A DNA stretch of 64,000 nucleotides from Leishmania donovani (taxonomy: Eukaryota; Euglenozoa; Kinetoplastea; Trypanosomatida; Trypanosomatidae): positions 62,001 to 126,000 of the forward strand of contig NC_018233.1 of NCBI RefSeq assembly GCF_000227135.1, in the 5' to 3' direction. Each line of letters begins with the position of its first letter. The first letter of the stretch is position 1. The notes below the pieces were generated by a model. That model had not been told where the DNA came from, did not search any database, and saw only the letters and a program-made list of their open reading frames with translations. Shown piece after piece: positions 19,669-30,102 of this stretch. The translations under genes and the position numbers were made by a program.

Positions 19669-20505
19669 TCAGTCGTCCTCGGCATTGATATCGTCGCCGT
19701 AACGGGCGAACGACGGATCGTAAGCAGCCAACCGCTCACGCATCATCTTGAGCTGCTCGTTGCGCTGTGCCAGGAGATGCTTCACTTGCTGATACTGCGT
19801 CGACTGGTGCAGCCGCGCGGCGAGCTCTCGCTTCGCCTCAGCCACCTCGGCGCGCAGCTCCTGCACGGTCGCCACGAGCGATGGGTCCTGTCCCTGGCAC
19901 CGGCGCGCCAGCTCGGCGGCAAGGCGCTCCTTGTCGTTCATCGCATCCTGCATCGACAGCAAGTTCTCCGTGTCCGACGAGCGGCCCCTCATCACCTGTG
20001 TATAGGCGTCTGTCACTTGCTGCAGTTTCGCCTGTAGCCGCTTCACCTCTGCGTTCGCCTCTGCCAGTTGCCGTGCCGCCTCCCCAGAGGCCTCCTCCAC
20101 GGTGAGGGGCGCCAAACGCCCTGTCGGACCGCTCATTAACTGGCGGCCGTGCTCCCCCATCGCGTTCACGCCGCCGGCGTTGTTCAGCACCGATTTCACG
20201 TCAATGTCCAGAGTCAACCGCTGCCGGTCAGCCTCGCGCAGCACCGCGCGCATGAGCTCGGCTGAGGCCGCCGTCGTTCCCTCCATCTGCGTGTCCACGA
20301 CACCGAGCATCAACGCCAGCTGTCCATTCAGCATCTGCACCACCTCCGCCTTTGTGTATTGCTCCCGCCACAAGTTGCCGGCTTGAAACGCGCTTGCCTC
20401 GACGGTCAAGTCGCGCTTGAACTTGTCGAGGGAGAGGCGCGACCAGCGGAAGAAGTTGTCGATCACATTTCGCGACTCCGTCGTGAGTCCCGCCAACGGG
20501 TCCAT
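19669..20505 (-). CDS. LZTFL1: LZTFL1-like (BBS17) BBSome regulator homologue, 278 aa
   Basis: LZTFL1 is a coiled-coil protein that regulates BBSome-dependent traffic of membrane proteins into and out of the cilium. The length is close to the human protein. The architecture matches: an N-terminal helical domain in which VIDNFFRWSRL aligns with the family's VINYMRFARSK, then a second part with AEVVQMLNGQ matching the family's DEVSEVLNGL. After RLAPLTVEEA (family KLAPLNEGG) comes a long coiled coil from about residue 140. The C-terminal signature QYQQVKHLLAQRNEQLKMMR and RERLAAYDP corresponds to the family's conserved end (KKNDQIKDLRKRLAQYEP). An acidic tail (DDINAEDD) follows. The start is the ATG at 20505. 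A flagellum-associated role is expected in this organism. The assignment rests on remembered family sequence, not a search. Confidence 0.85.
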   Translation of the reverse strand: MDPLAGLTTESRNVIDNFFRWSRLSLDKFKRDLTVEASAFQAGNLWREQYTKAEVVQMLNGQLALMLGVVDTQMEGTTAASAELMRAVLREADRQRLTLDIDVKSVLNNAGGVNAMGEHGRQLMSGPTGRLAPLTVEEASGEAARQLAEANAEVKRLQAKLQQVTDAYTQVMRGRSSDTENLLSMQDAMNDKERLAAELARRCQGQDPSLVATVQELRAEVAEAKRELAARLHQSTQYQQVKHLLAQRNEQLKMMRERLAAYDPSFARYGDDINAEDD

Positions 20506-21031
20506 TCGTGCCTCTCTTCGTGTCAGTTGTATAGGATGACTCTATGTGGGCGGTGTTCCATGCAGGCGAGAGTGGGGAGACGGGAGGGAGCCGTCCGCGA
20601 TGTGTGTTTGTGTGTACGTAAGGAGCTACTACTAGCTCAAAGACTGCGATGGGGATACGACCGATGCTCTCGATTCGGGCGGCTGTGAGATCGAGGGGCC
20701 GACAACGGTGTGGCGGTGACTTTCTCACAGTAAAGCGTGTATGTATGGCGGGAAAGGGCGGCGACGGCGGCAGGGAGAGGGAGAAGCAGCGGTCAACCGC
20801 CTCCGCGAGCGCCTCTACACGAGAGCACGACAGCAACACGCAGACACACGCGGGTGAGTGGGGAAAAGAGAGAGAACGTGCGTGGCGGGTGTGTGTGCTG
20901 TGCGTGATTCTTGACAAGACGAAGGCCGTGAGAGCATGCGTAACAAGACGAGGGGCAAGAAGAGCAAGAGGTGGTGGCGCACAGCGATCGCTAAACAAAA
21001 AGCGAGGCGTTCCTGCCTGTCGTCGTCGTGT

Positions 21032-21033
<2 letters not shown>

Positions 21034-21063
<30 letters not shown>
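21034..21063. repeat. GT microsatellite
   Basis: An uninterrupted GT dinucleotide run of about 30 bases. Confidence 0.95.
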
Positions 21064-21065
<2 letters not shown>

Positions 21066-21747
21066 ACGTCCATGCATGGATAGGAAAGGAGCCGTCTTCG
21101 CGGAGACGACGGAGAGAGAAAGGACAGGAGAGGGGCGACTTGGCGGCAACAGCTAAAGGTGCGTGAGTCTCGAGTCCCCTCTCCGGGTAGCGCTCTGATG
21201 GAGAAATGGCGGTCAGACATGCCCGAAAAGGTGCACGCACACGCACGTGGATGCAGCTCGCAGCAAAGGACTCCCACCCCACCCCTCCCCCCTCACTCCG
21301 GATACACCTTGACGAGGTACTACTTGTCCGTAGGCGTTGGGGGGTGTAGCTGGCATGTGAGAGCAATATAGTGGAGGGGATGGGCAAGGAAGACGAAGGG
21401 CAAGCGAAGGAGGCCACATCAACACGCACGCGCATGCAGCTCTGCCGCCGACCTCACCAGATCACACACGCGAGTGGCCTGTGATGGGTATGGTGTTGCT
21501 GCTGCTTCCCCATCCTTCGTCATGGCATTTCTGCTGCGTGTGTTAAGATAGAACAGTGACAAGGATGGAAGGGGGGAAGGAGGGCACAAGACGCCCGCGG
21601 CACGCCAACACATGAGCGCCCTCCTACAGACAACAACATACACAGAAAGAGCGCGCCCGTGCGCGCTTGAAAAGCAACCAGAGAAGTGTTGGAGGTGGTG
21701 ACGAGAGGGAGAGGCTACAGACACGTCCTACGCGACTCACCATTACG

Positions 21748-21775
21748 GAGAGCGGAGAGCGGAGAGCGGAGAGGG
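21748..21775. repeat. short tandem repeat, 8-base unit
   Basis: The unit GGAGAGC/GGAGAGCG is repeated about three and a half times in a purine-rich stretch. Confidence 0.8.
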
Positions 21776-22298
21776 AGGGCGAGGCCGCACAGGTACAACC
21801 CTCTTCCTTTCCTCTCACGTACCGCTATTATGGCTGCGCTCGCTCCGTTCGTTTCGCTGATCTCATCGTGTCATCGCAGAGCACCATCGCTCTCGCGGGA
21901 GGGAGCGATAGCATCAGGAGGCACGAGCGACGCTGATGCAACCACATGAGCACGTAAGCCGCACACGCGTACACTTCCTCGCTGTGTAGAGAAGACGATG
22001 GGGGCAGGCACACCGGCTAGGGGACGGAGGCAGGCAGAGGATGAGGGACGGGTGTGATGGTGCTGGTGCTAGTGGTGGTGGCACACGCACGGAAAACAAC
22101 CATCATCGATCGAAGACAACAGAAAATGGGGGAAGGGGAGGGCGCTGGTGAGACACGGAAGACGGCAGACGCGACACAGCAAAACGAAACAACACTGATA
22201 GAGAAGCGCACACAGAGGCGATCATGCGCGTCGACGACAACAGTGGCACGCACCCACGCATACGCGCTGACTAGCGCGCGCGCATCCTTACGCAGCCT

Positions 22299-25200
22299 TC
22301 ACAGGGGATTCGCATTCCCCTCCGCCTCCAGCTCGGCGAGGGTCTTGCGCACCGCCTCCGCCGTGAAGGTGTCCAGCCAGCTGCGGAACAGCGAGCCCGT
22401 GTTCGTGTACTTGATCTTGAACCGTCCACTGACGAAGTCGTCTGGGATGACGTGCAGGTCGCGCGACTTGCGGCGCGTGTTTGAGCCGGGGGAAGTCTCG
22501 TTCGACTCATTGCTTTGGCTTGGCGAGGCCACAGCTGTCGTCGCCGGCGGCGAAGCGGGCTGCATCGGGTGTTGGTGCTGCTGCGCAGACTTGGGGGCCG
22601 GGATGGTGATGCCGCTGAGCGCCGCCGCCGTTGTTGCCGCAACTGCACCCGACGCTGGAGCGTGGCCAGCCGGCGAGGCGACAGTGGCGGGCGAGCGCTG
22701 GGATGTGGAGGCCGGCAAGTGTTTGGCCAAGTCTTGAAGGCTGATCCCGCTGCTCCCTGGGGCAGCCGTGATTTTGAGGCTCGCGGGACTGCTGTGGGTC
22801 TCTCTGGTGATTGGCGTCACCGAAGACGTTGAGGACAAGTGGGCGGTGGCGGAGGCAGGGGTGGCGCGCTTGCCTAGTGTCGCTGGTGCCGGCGTCTGCT
22901 CCGTCGCAGCGGCACTGCGCGGCCGCGGCACAACGCTTGCACCGGCGCCTGCGGTGCTGCTATGGCTCGCACCAGAGTCGGCCGGCGCAGCGCGAGCCGC
23001 GGCACTTGTGGGGCTCTGAAACGCTGCAGGCAGCGATGGCGGCGACACCGTGGACTTGCCCGAGGGGTCCACGTGAATGCCGTTCGCCTGCAGGAGGAAT
23101 TCCAGCTCCCGCAGCTTGGCCGACCCGTTCGTGGTGGCGGCCGCAGCGGCCCTCATGTCCGGCTGCGTCTGAGGTTGCAGCTGTGGCTGCGGCGCATCCG
23201 TCGACTTGAGTACAAGCAGCGCCGACAGCTTCGTGATGGCGGCGCGAGTGTCCTTGAGGCGGCCATCGAGTCGCGTGCCTCCCGTGAAGGGGGTATCGTA
23301 GACGACCTCTGCTTCCCTGCCGCTGGCCAGCAAGCGCACGATCGTGCCTTGCGTGCCGAAGGGAACAATGCCCGTAGCGCGGCAGTTCGCGACCCGCGAG
23401 CCCAGGTAGAAAGTCTGCTCCTGCGGCAGTGGTAGCGGCACGAGATGGCCGCAGCTGCTGCGCGTGACAGGAAAGTAGAGCTGATTGCGGCTTACCTGCC
23501 GCAACGAGAGCTCCTTGAAGCTGCGGTTCTGCTGCTCCTGCAGCGACGCCTCGAGCTGCTCGAGCAGCTGCTGCGGAAACGCCTCCTCCGTGGCCGTGAT
23601 CATCGGCGTTTCGCGCAGCCCCGACTCGATTAAGAATGTCTCGATCTCCGTTAGCACGTCGTCGACATCCCTGTCGCGCCACTTGCCCGTCAGGAACCGC
23701 TGCGGCTCAACGCTGTTCGAGTTTACGCCGCCCGCCTCGATGTACTGGATGAGTGGGCGGAACCGCTTCACGTAGTCACGGATCAGCTCCTGCGCGTCGC
23801 GGGAGAAGTACCACGTGCCGCTGCCACCACGGTTGCTGCTCGAATTGCCCGTGAAGTCGCCCTTCTCGCCCATCTCCAAGTGGTAGCCAATGTCCTCCGT
23901 ATCCTTTTCCATGCGGGCAAAGATGTCCTTGTTCCCAACGTACCACGGGTTCAGACTGTGCTGGACCAGCTTCGCGTACCCGACCTTGGCGATGCACCGC
24001 CCAGTGAACTTTAGACACAGCCCCAGCTCGCGAGAGCCAAACTGCGGCGACGTGACGATGGAGCTACAGATGCTAGTCAAGGTGTGCGGTAAAATGTCGA
24101 GACTGATCGCCACCTGCGGCAGCGCCGTCCAGTTGCGCTGTGCGGCAAACTGCAGCAGCTCCGCCGGCAGCCGCAGCGGCTCCTGAAACACCTTGAGGCG
24201 AACCGTCATCTGATCGCCCTGCTGCGTCGTCGTGTCGTGCTGGCCAGCCGTCACAACCGTGCCACAGCTGCCGTACACGTCCATCTGCGACTTCTTCGAC
24301 TTGGGCTGAGGACCGATGTAGACGCAGCGGGCACCAAAGGCGCTGTCACCTTCGCTGCGGTCGCGCTCGACGTAACGGCTGTCCTCCTGCATGTCTATGT
24401 TATCCAAGGTGCAGATCAGCTGGATTGGGTAGCACGTCCAGGTGGTGGCGAAGTGTCGTTCAATGTGCCCCTTGCGCGTCACCTGCATTCCGTTGAAGCG
24501 GTGCACGTACACGAGAACTTCGACCTGCTCCACGGCGAGGCCCAGCTGCGACTTCATGAAGCGCGCGTGCGTGTCCGCCTCCTTCACGAAGGCAGTCGAC
24601 TCTTCGCGGTTGTTCTTGTGCTCCTCGGTGCCGCTGAAGGTGCCCTCCTTGCTGTACGAAGCAGTGATGGACTTGTGCACATCCTTGAGGGAGGCAATGC
24701 GGGCACGCTTGTAGTGCGGGAAGCCGACGAGCACCTCCTTGCCGACGAGAGTCGCCACCTGGTCGACTGACTTGGCCTTGAAGAAGTCGCGCATCTGCAG
24801 GATGAGACTGTCGTTCTTGGTGGGACGGCCAAAGATCGACACGACCCCAGCCTCGAAGACCGGCTGGATTAGGTCGCGCTTCGACTGGAGGGTGCTGAAG
24901 CCCTCCAGCTGCCGCGTGCCAACGTGCACGCCAGGGCACAGCTGCGGAATGAACTTGTCGATGTGAGGGAACGCGTATGTCTCGCGCCTCACGAGGACAT
25001 TCCGGAGAGAGCCGAACATCTCATCCTCCAGGTCGTACGGCGGCATCTTGCCGTCGTAGCAGAACCGCAGCGGGGGGCCATTCACGTTGTTCGCGGCGTC
25101 CTCGGGGCTGACGTTCTTCTGCACCGACTCGTAGGCGGCGAGCAGCGTGCGCTCGTCGATGAAGGGGATCAGCACAATGCCCTCCCACGGCGCGCGCGCG

Positions 25201-26798
25201 CCCTCGCGGTCAATAACGATGTGCTCGGGCAAGTACTTGGCGAGCGGGCTACTTGGGCTGCGCAGCAGGGGCCAGTAGGCCTTCGGCATGGACAGGTATG
25301 ACATGGGCGGCAGCACGGCCAGCAGCTGCTGGTGCGGCTGGAAGGGCTTGCCGAGTTCGAACGAGACGCGGGCAGCGATAGCGGGGAGGTTCACCATGTC
25401 GCTCGCCATGGGTGCGTAGTAGTGCGGAAAGAACCACTTCCATGAAGGCACGCCTTGATAGTAGTAATGCATGACCCACATGAGCCCCTCCACGTAGTGC
25501 TCCCGCAGTCGTTGCATGTCTTCGCTGTTCGCGTCCCAGCCGCCAGCAAAGCCGTGCTTCTCGCCGTAGTAGCGCTGTTTGAACTCCAGGATCGACGTGA
25601 TAGGTATTACGGAGGCGGTGTCCACCTCGTGGGTAGGGTCGCGGCGAGCGCGGTTCTTCTGGAACTCTGCCTCCTCCTGCTGACGTCGGCGCAGCGTCTC
25701 GAACTCGAGCTTGCCGACCTCGTTCAACCACACCTCGGCGTTGCGCCAGTCGATCTCGCCTTTGTGCGTCAGGTACTTGCTCTTGCTGAGCATGTTGTCC
25801 ACGTAGATGTGCAGGAGCGCCGGTATGCTGCCATCGTTAATGCCGATGGTCGGCAGCGTCGGCAGAAAGTCGTTGCCGATAAAGAAGCACATGAAGACGA
25901 AGTCGTCGATCACTCGCTCAAAGTCGATACTCACGCTGCTCTTCGCCTTCGCCAGGTAGCCCTTCACCTCCAGCTGCAGGTAGTCGCGGAAGACGTTGAT
26001 GTGCAGCAGCACGAACTCGTCCGCCTTGTGGTACGCCTTGTCCTTCACGAGGCCCTTCGCCTCATCCTCCTCCTGCCGCTCCCGCTCCTTGCGAGAGCCG
26101 GGGCCGAACGTGACCACCTCGCGCAGCAGCACAAAGTGCGGCTCGTGCGTGGCGAGCGCCAGCATGACGAGATCGGCGTCGAGGCCGTACATGCAGTGGG
26201 TCTCGTTGGGGTCGTAGTTCGGCTGCATCTTGCGCCGGCGAATAAAATCGACGATCTTGTGCTCACCCTCGCCGGGGCAATCGTGGCCGGAGAAGATGAT
26301 CTGGCACCCCTGCCACGCCGGATCGGTGGACAGCTTCATGGTGATGAAGTACTGAAACTCCTTGCTCACGCGCACCATGAACGGGGTGCCGGGGGTGATG
26401 CAGTTGCTGTCGAACACGTCCTTTTCCTCCGGCACCTCCTCGCCCATCGCGAGCGCCTCCTCACGCGCGATCATCATCTCGTAACCGGCGCGGTAGCGGC
26501 GCTGGCGCTGCTGATTCATTTTCGCGCGCGGCGCGACACCATCGACGGCAAGCAGGAAGTACTTGCGCGGCTGGATAGCGTTGAAGAGTTTCTCCAGATA
26601 GACGAACATCGCCTGAATCATCTCCTTCTCTGTCGGACTGCGCCGCGTCGCGTCGACATCGTTCGGGTGCGTGCAGTTGTGGATGATACCATTGATATCG
26701 AGGTAGAGGTTGTCCACCGGCGGTGGCGAGTCCTTGAAGGGGGTGATGATGGAGGGGAAGCGCTCCGCCGCCCAGCGGAAGAACTTGGGAACACCCAT
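22299..26798 (-). CDS. XRNA: XRN1-family 5'-3' exoribonuclease (XRNA), 1499 aa
   Basis: This enzyme degrades 5'-monophosphorylated RNA processively from the 5' end and would act in cytoplasmic mRNA decay. The N-terminal nuclease core begins MGVPKFFRW and carries the acidic metal-binding motifs LYLDINGIIHN, AVDGVAPRAKMNQQRQRRYR, CPGEGEHKIVDFIR and GLDADLVMLAL. The second conserved block contains FFIGNDFLPTLPTIGIN. The XRN1-type D1/D2 region and an SH3-like segment (GSRVANCRATGIVPFGTQGT, VVYDTPFTGGTRLDGRL, around residues 1170-1230) place it with XRN1/XRNA rather than the shorter nuclear RAT1 type. A Pro/Gln/Ala/Ser-rich tail of about 200 residues ends in a conserved-looking helix (RSWLDTFTAEAVRKTLAELE). 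All catalytic acids are present. The start at 26798 is fixed by the invariant MGVPKF. Confidence 0.97.
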   Translation of the reverse strand: MGVPKFFRWAAERFPSIITPFKDSPPPVDNLYLDINGIIHNCTHPNDVDATRRSPTEKEMIQAMFVYLEKLFNAIQPRKYFLLAVDGVAPRAKMNQQRQRRYRAGYEMMIAREEALAMGEEVPEEKDVFDSNCITPGTPFMVRVSKEFQYFITMKLSTDPAWQGCQIIFSGHDCPGEGEHKIVDFIRRRKMQPNYDPNETHCMYGLDADLVMLALATHEPHFVLLREVVTFGPGSRKERERQEEDEAKGLVKDKAYHKADEFVLLHINVFRDYLQLEVKGYLAKAKSSVSIDFERVIDDFVFMCFFIGNDFLPTLPTIGINDGSIPALLHIYVDNMLSKSKYLTHKGEIDWRNAEVWLNEVGKLEFETLRRRQQEEAEFQKNRARRDPTHEVDTASVIPITSILEFKQRYYGEKHGFAGGWDANSEDMQRLREHYVEGLMWVMHYYYQGVPSWKWFFPHYYAPMASDMVNLPAIAARVSFELGKPFQPHQQLLAVLPPMSYLSMPKAYWPLLRSPSSPLAKYLPEHIVIDREGARAPWEGIVLIPFIDERTLLAAYESVQKNVSPEDAANNVNGPPLRFCYDGKMPPYDLEDEMFGSLRNVLVRRETYAFPHIDKFIPQLCPGVHVGTRQLEGFSTLQSKRDLIQPVFEAGVVSIFGRPTKNDSLILQMRDFFKAKSVDQVATLVGKEVLVGFPHYKRARIASLKDVHKSITASYSKEGTFSGTEEHKNNREESTAFVKEADTHARFMKSQLGLAVEQVEVLVYVHRFNGMQVTRKGHIERHFATTWTCYPIQLICTLDNIDMQEDSRYVERDRSEGDSAFGARCVYIGPQPKSKKSQMDVYGSCGTVVTAGQHDTTTQQGDQMTVRLKVFQEPLRLPAELLQFAAQRNWTALPQVAISLDILPHTLTSICSSIVTSPQFGSRELGLCLKFTGRCIAKVGYAKLVQHSLNPWYVGNKDIFARMEKDTEDIGYHLEMGEKGDFTGNSSSNRGGSGTWYFSRDAQELIRDYVKRFRPLIQYIEAGGVNSNSVEPQRFLTGKWRDRDVDDVLTEIETFLIESGLRETPMITATEEAFPQQLLEQLEASLQEQQNRSFKELSLRQVSRNQLYFPVTRSSCGHLVPLPLPQEQTFYLGSRVANCRATGIVPFGTQGTIVRLLASGREAEVVYDTPFTGGTRLDGRLKDTRAAITKLSALLVLKSTDAPQPQLQPQTQPDMRAAAAATTNGSAKLRELEFLLQANGIHVDPSGKSTVSPPSLPAAFQSPTSAAARAAPADSGASHSSTAGAGASVVPRPRSAAATEQTPAPATLGKRATPASATAHLSSTSSVTPITRETHSSPASLKITAAPGSSGISLQDLAKHLPASTSQRSPATVASPAGHAPASGAVAATTAAALSGITIPAPKSAQQHQHPMQPASPPATTAVASPSQSNESNETSPGSNTRRKSRDLHVIPDDFVSGRFKIKYTNTGSLFRSWLDTFTAEAVRKTLAELEAEGNANPL

Positions 26799-26888
26799 GA
26801 TGGCACCTGCTTCGGCGCGAAAAGAGCAGCAGCACCTAATTTAGATATCACGCACTGGTGTGCGTAGCCGCGAGTGCGGCGACAGTAG

Positions 26889-26930
26889 CTGATGGAGAAC
26901 GAAAACGAGGGACAGCGAAAAAGGAGAAGC
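26889..26930 (-). promoter_or_regulatory. predicted trans-splice acceptor for XRNA
   Basis: The minus strand has a pyrimidine-rich tract (about 26930-26895, e.g. CTCCTTTTTCGC, CCCTCGTTTTCG) followed by CAG, with the AG at 26890-26889. This lies 91 bases upstream of the XRNA ATG. A closer AG exists at about 26812, so the exact site is uncertain. Confidence 0.45.
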
Positions 26931-27539
26931 CCCCGCAAGGCTGCACGGAGATGGTGTATGCGTGTTAGCCCCTGTGCTCGTGTGCGTCTGTGCTTGCTTG
27001 CGTCAACGGCAACCCGCTGCAGTGGATGCTGTGGAGCGGTGGGATGGCGGGTATCTCTCTGTCTCCTCCTCTCCTTCTGGCTGGGGTGAGCACAGGAGAG
27101 GAACAAGTTAAAGCGGAAAAGAGGTGAGGAGCCCTGCAGACCGAGAAGCGAGAGAAGCGAAATCACACAAATGCCGAAGTCGAACTTGAATGGGCGCTTA
27201 CCTGCGAAGAGGGAAGAGAGGGGTCACGCACACTCACGCACGTAAGCCTCCGCCAAGGCAACGCCAACAGCAACAACAACGAGCAAGAAGAAAGTACCGC
27301 TGTCGCCACCGCCCCCCCCATGTGTGTCAGCAGGGCGTTGTCGCACAACGTCAGTCACAACCACAGCAGTGCGCAACAACAACGCACGCACGCACAGAGC
27401 GAGAGAGAGAGAGACAGACAGTGATCACGGTCACGTGCGCATGTACTTTCCCATACACGCATGCACACACGCACACGCAGGGGCAGATGACGATGCGCGT
27501 GAGCAACACTTGGTGTGGCTGCCCTAAAACGTACTCGAG

Positions 27540-27542
<3 letters not shown>

Positions 27543-27571
<29 letters not shown>
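27543..27571. repeat. GT microsatellite
   Basis: A pure GT dinucleotide run of about 28 bases inside the XRNA upstream intergenic region. Confidence 0.95.
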
Positions 27572-27573
<2 letters not shown>

Positions 27574-29163
27574 TGTTCGGGTGGGAGGAGGCGTTGTGCT
27601 CAGATGTGTTGGCAAGACTCGTATCGATACCCTCCTCCAGAGCGGAGACACGCACACACACACAGAGAAAAAAGAGGTGAAGAGTCGGAGGATGGATCTT
27701 CGAAGACGCCCACACAAAGAAATGGACGAGGTGGCCGTCGAGAGAGAGAGAGAGGGCTTGGGGGCGGGGAGACGATCGTGAAGCTGAGAGAGAGAGACGG
27801 GGATGCCAACAGAGAGAAAGACAACAGAAGATGTATACGTATGTATGCGTGCACACTGTATCCGGCACACTCACGTGCGCGCGTGTGTGGAAGTGGGAGT
27901 GGGAGTAGTGGACGCACAAGCAGGAAACCGAGAGACACGCATGCAAGACGAAGGAAGGTGGTGGTGGTGATAGTGCGAATTAGCAGGCAGGGACGAGGAG
28001 GGATGCGTCATGACAGTGGTGGCGGCGCATGAGTCGATCGCGAGGCGTCCATTTAAGATGGGTGAGGCGGAGATTGCATCACGATGCCAGGCGTCACCGA
28101 GGGAAGTGACGCAATGAGAGGGTGGGAGGGGAGGCTGTGTAGCCGAGCACGTTGATGTTACCCAGCGTGGCATCGCCGCCTCTCCACAAAGTACACGCGC
28201 ACGTATAGAGGGGAGGTACAGGGTAGCAGAGGGCCACCTCTACCCGCGTATACGTGTGCGTGTATGGGTGTGTCAGTCTGTGTGCATCCACCTAGGGGCA
28301 CATGGACGGATACACACGCGCAGACACACAGACATCAGTCCGTCTCTCCAGTTGTTTCAACTCGGATGCTGCCATGTGCTTTCCCTGTTGCCTCCGTCAT
28401 TGCTGCTGTTTGTGGATCTCGGAGGACAACTTTACATATACAGATACACACACATACAAAACACAAATGTATATGTATATGCTGCCTTGCTTAACGTCCC
28501 ATGTCGACGCACATGCACGCGCGTGAAGACTTGGATCGCGTCTCTTTCTCCCGATCCCCATCTCTTAGACGCGTGTCGCTGGCGCACCTGTCTCTCTCTG
28601 CGGTCCACACACGCACACACGTCACGAAGAGGAAGACCGAGAAAGCGGCACGGCAACGGGGAGGGCGGCCAACGCGCGTGCTGCACGGGCGCGAAGAGCA
28701 GGCGATCTCCGGGGTGTAAAACGCATGAAAAAACGGGCGGGAAAAATACACAAGATGGAGAAGACCAAATAACGACTGTACATCAGCAAGCCAAGGAGGC
28801 TATCACCCCTTTCCCTCTCTTGCTGTGGGTGTGTGTGTGTGTGTGCACGCGCGCATGCGCTCCTGGCAGTACGAGTATGAAGAAGGAGAAGAGGCGACAC
28901 GAGGTGACAGCGGCTGTGACGTCGCAGAGAAGTGAGAGACGAAGAAAGAGCAAACCGCGGCGGGAGGCGGCGGCGGTGCACACCGTACAACAGAGAAGGA
29001 TCACAGCCTGTCTCATCCGTACACTCCTACACACAGAGAACAGCATCTACAAAGCCGAGCCGCGCAGACGCACACTCACGATCTGGGAGAGCGGGAGACA
29101 CACACACATCCACAGGCGTCACACAATCGCCCACCTCTGCCTTTAACAGCCGAATACATACTC

Positions 29164-30102
29164 CTACGCCGTCTCTTCGTCGGCTGCTGGGGCGGCCGCG
29201 GCAGCGACGGTCTCGCTGTCCGCCACTCCCGTACAGCCGAAGCGCGGCTTGCAGGCGTGGCGGCGGCCAACGATGGAGGAGCTCGCCTTTGACGTACCAA
29301 TCGGCGAGTAATCCTTCTTCACGAGACGGTTTCGGTGGTCGACCGTCGTCCCCTCGCACGCGAAGTCCATCGTGTGGTCGCCGACCTGAAACACTTCGTT
29401 GCAGTGGCAGTGGCGGCTGGCGTGCGAGGTCCCCGTCGCCTCCTCCGGGCGGAGGTACGAGCGCGGGCGGTAGTCGCAGCTGCTGTGCATGAAATTGCTC
29501 TGCACGTTGCGGACCCCGTGCGGCGGGTCCTGCGGATTCAGCAGGAACGTGTTGTAGCTGATCGGAGTGAAGTCATAGCCGGGCTGGCACAACACCGGCG
29601 GGGGGCAGTTCTTGTAGAGCTCCTCTGGAGCGAAGGTGCGTGGGATGGGCTTGCTGCTAAGGTGGTGGCCGCGCTTGTCCACCAGCGGGCGAAGGCGCGG
29701 TTGCTGCTGCGTGCGGCGCATCGTCGAGAGCGAGAGCGTCTCTGCCTTGAAGACATCATTTGGACTGTACGTCGTGGTGCTCTGAAGCGAGTCCATGACG
29801 GACGGCGCCACCCGCTCAAACTGCTCGTACCGGCCATCGGAGAAGTTGAGGCGGATCTTGATCGGTCCCCACGGCTTCGCGTTGGCCGTCTGCACCGCCG
29901 ACACGGCATCCTTGTACGTGCACCCGTCTGGCAGGCTGAACGTCTTCCAGGTGGCGAGCGGGTGCGTGGCAAGGCCGCCGTTGTAGTTCGCCTCATCCGG
30001 GTTGTAGCCTTTGCGGCGCATGGTCGCCTTGCTCGGCAGGCTCAGCACCGCGTAGCTGGTCGGCACGGCGGCGCTGCTTGGCTCCCTGTATGTCGAGTCC
30101 AT
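29164..30102 (-). CDS. hypothetical protein, 312 aa
   Basis: I do not recognise the family. The start at 30102 (MDSTYREPSS) is preferred; the 33 codons upstream are a hydrophobic leader-like frame without coding character. The protein is polar, evenly mixed in composition and not low-complexity, with many Tyr, Pro and Asn residues. Short conserved-looking motifs include TWKTFSLPDGCTYKDA, RLNFSDGRYEQFERV, FTPISYNTFLLNPQDPPHG, VQSNFMHSSCDYRPRSY and LVKKDYSPIGTS. A His/Cys cluster (SRHCHCNE) lies near residue 240. The Tyr/Pro-rich, repeat-free style with scattered NP/YxP motifs recalls structural flagellar or microtubule-inner proteins, but that is only an impression. No membrane segment or catalytic motif is seen. 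The last 20 residues are Ala/Glu-rich. Confidence 0.75.
   Translation of the reverse strand: MDSTYREPSSAAVPTSYAVLSLPSKATMRRKGYNPDEANYNGGLATHPLATWKTFSLPDGCTYKDAVSAVQTANAKPWGPIKIRLNFSDGRYEQFERVAPSVMDSLQSTTTYSPNDVFKAETLSLSTMRRTQQQPRLRPLVDKRGHHLSSKPIPRTFAPEELYKNCPPPVLCQPGYDFTPISYNTFLLNPQDPPHGVRNVQSNFMHSSCDYRPRSYLRPEEATGTSHASRHCHCNEVFQVGDHTMDFACEGTTVDHRNRLVKKDYSPIGTSKASSSIVGRRHACKPRFGCTGVADSETVAAAAAPAADEETA

Larger units (their letters stand above)
20506..22298. other. intergenic region, 1.8 kb
   Basis: No gene is supported. Contents are a GT array at about 21034-21063, a short tandem repeat near 21748-21775, purine-rich stretches, and a GT-rich stretch at 22053-22080. The interval joins the 3' flank of XRNA and the 5' flank of the LZTFL1 gene. 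Confidence 0.55.
26799..29163. other. intergenic region, 2.4 kb
   Basis: No gene is supported. It holds a predicted XRNA splice acceptor (26889), a GT array at 27543-27571, GA runs at about 27739-27752, GT/CA-rich segments near 28250-28330 and 28600-28625, and a GT run at 28832-28845. A 280-codon plus-strand open frame (27190-28032) is microsatellite translation (His/Thr, Arg/Glu runs). Confidence 0.55.

Noticed and set aside
25455..26867. 470-codon plus-strand open frame
   Set aside because: It is antisense to the XRNA nuclease core, whose motifs are unmistakable. High GC coding DNA commonly leaves an open antisense frame.
27190..28032. 280-codon plus-strand open frame
   Set aside because: Translation consists of His/Thr, Val/Cys and Arg/Glu runs from GT and GA repeats, in the opposite sense to all accepted genes.
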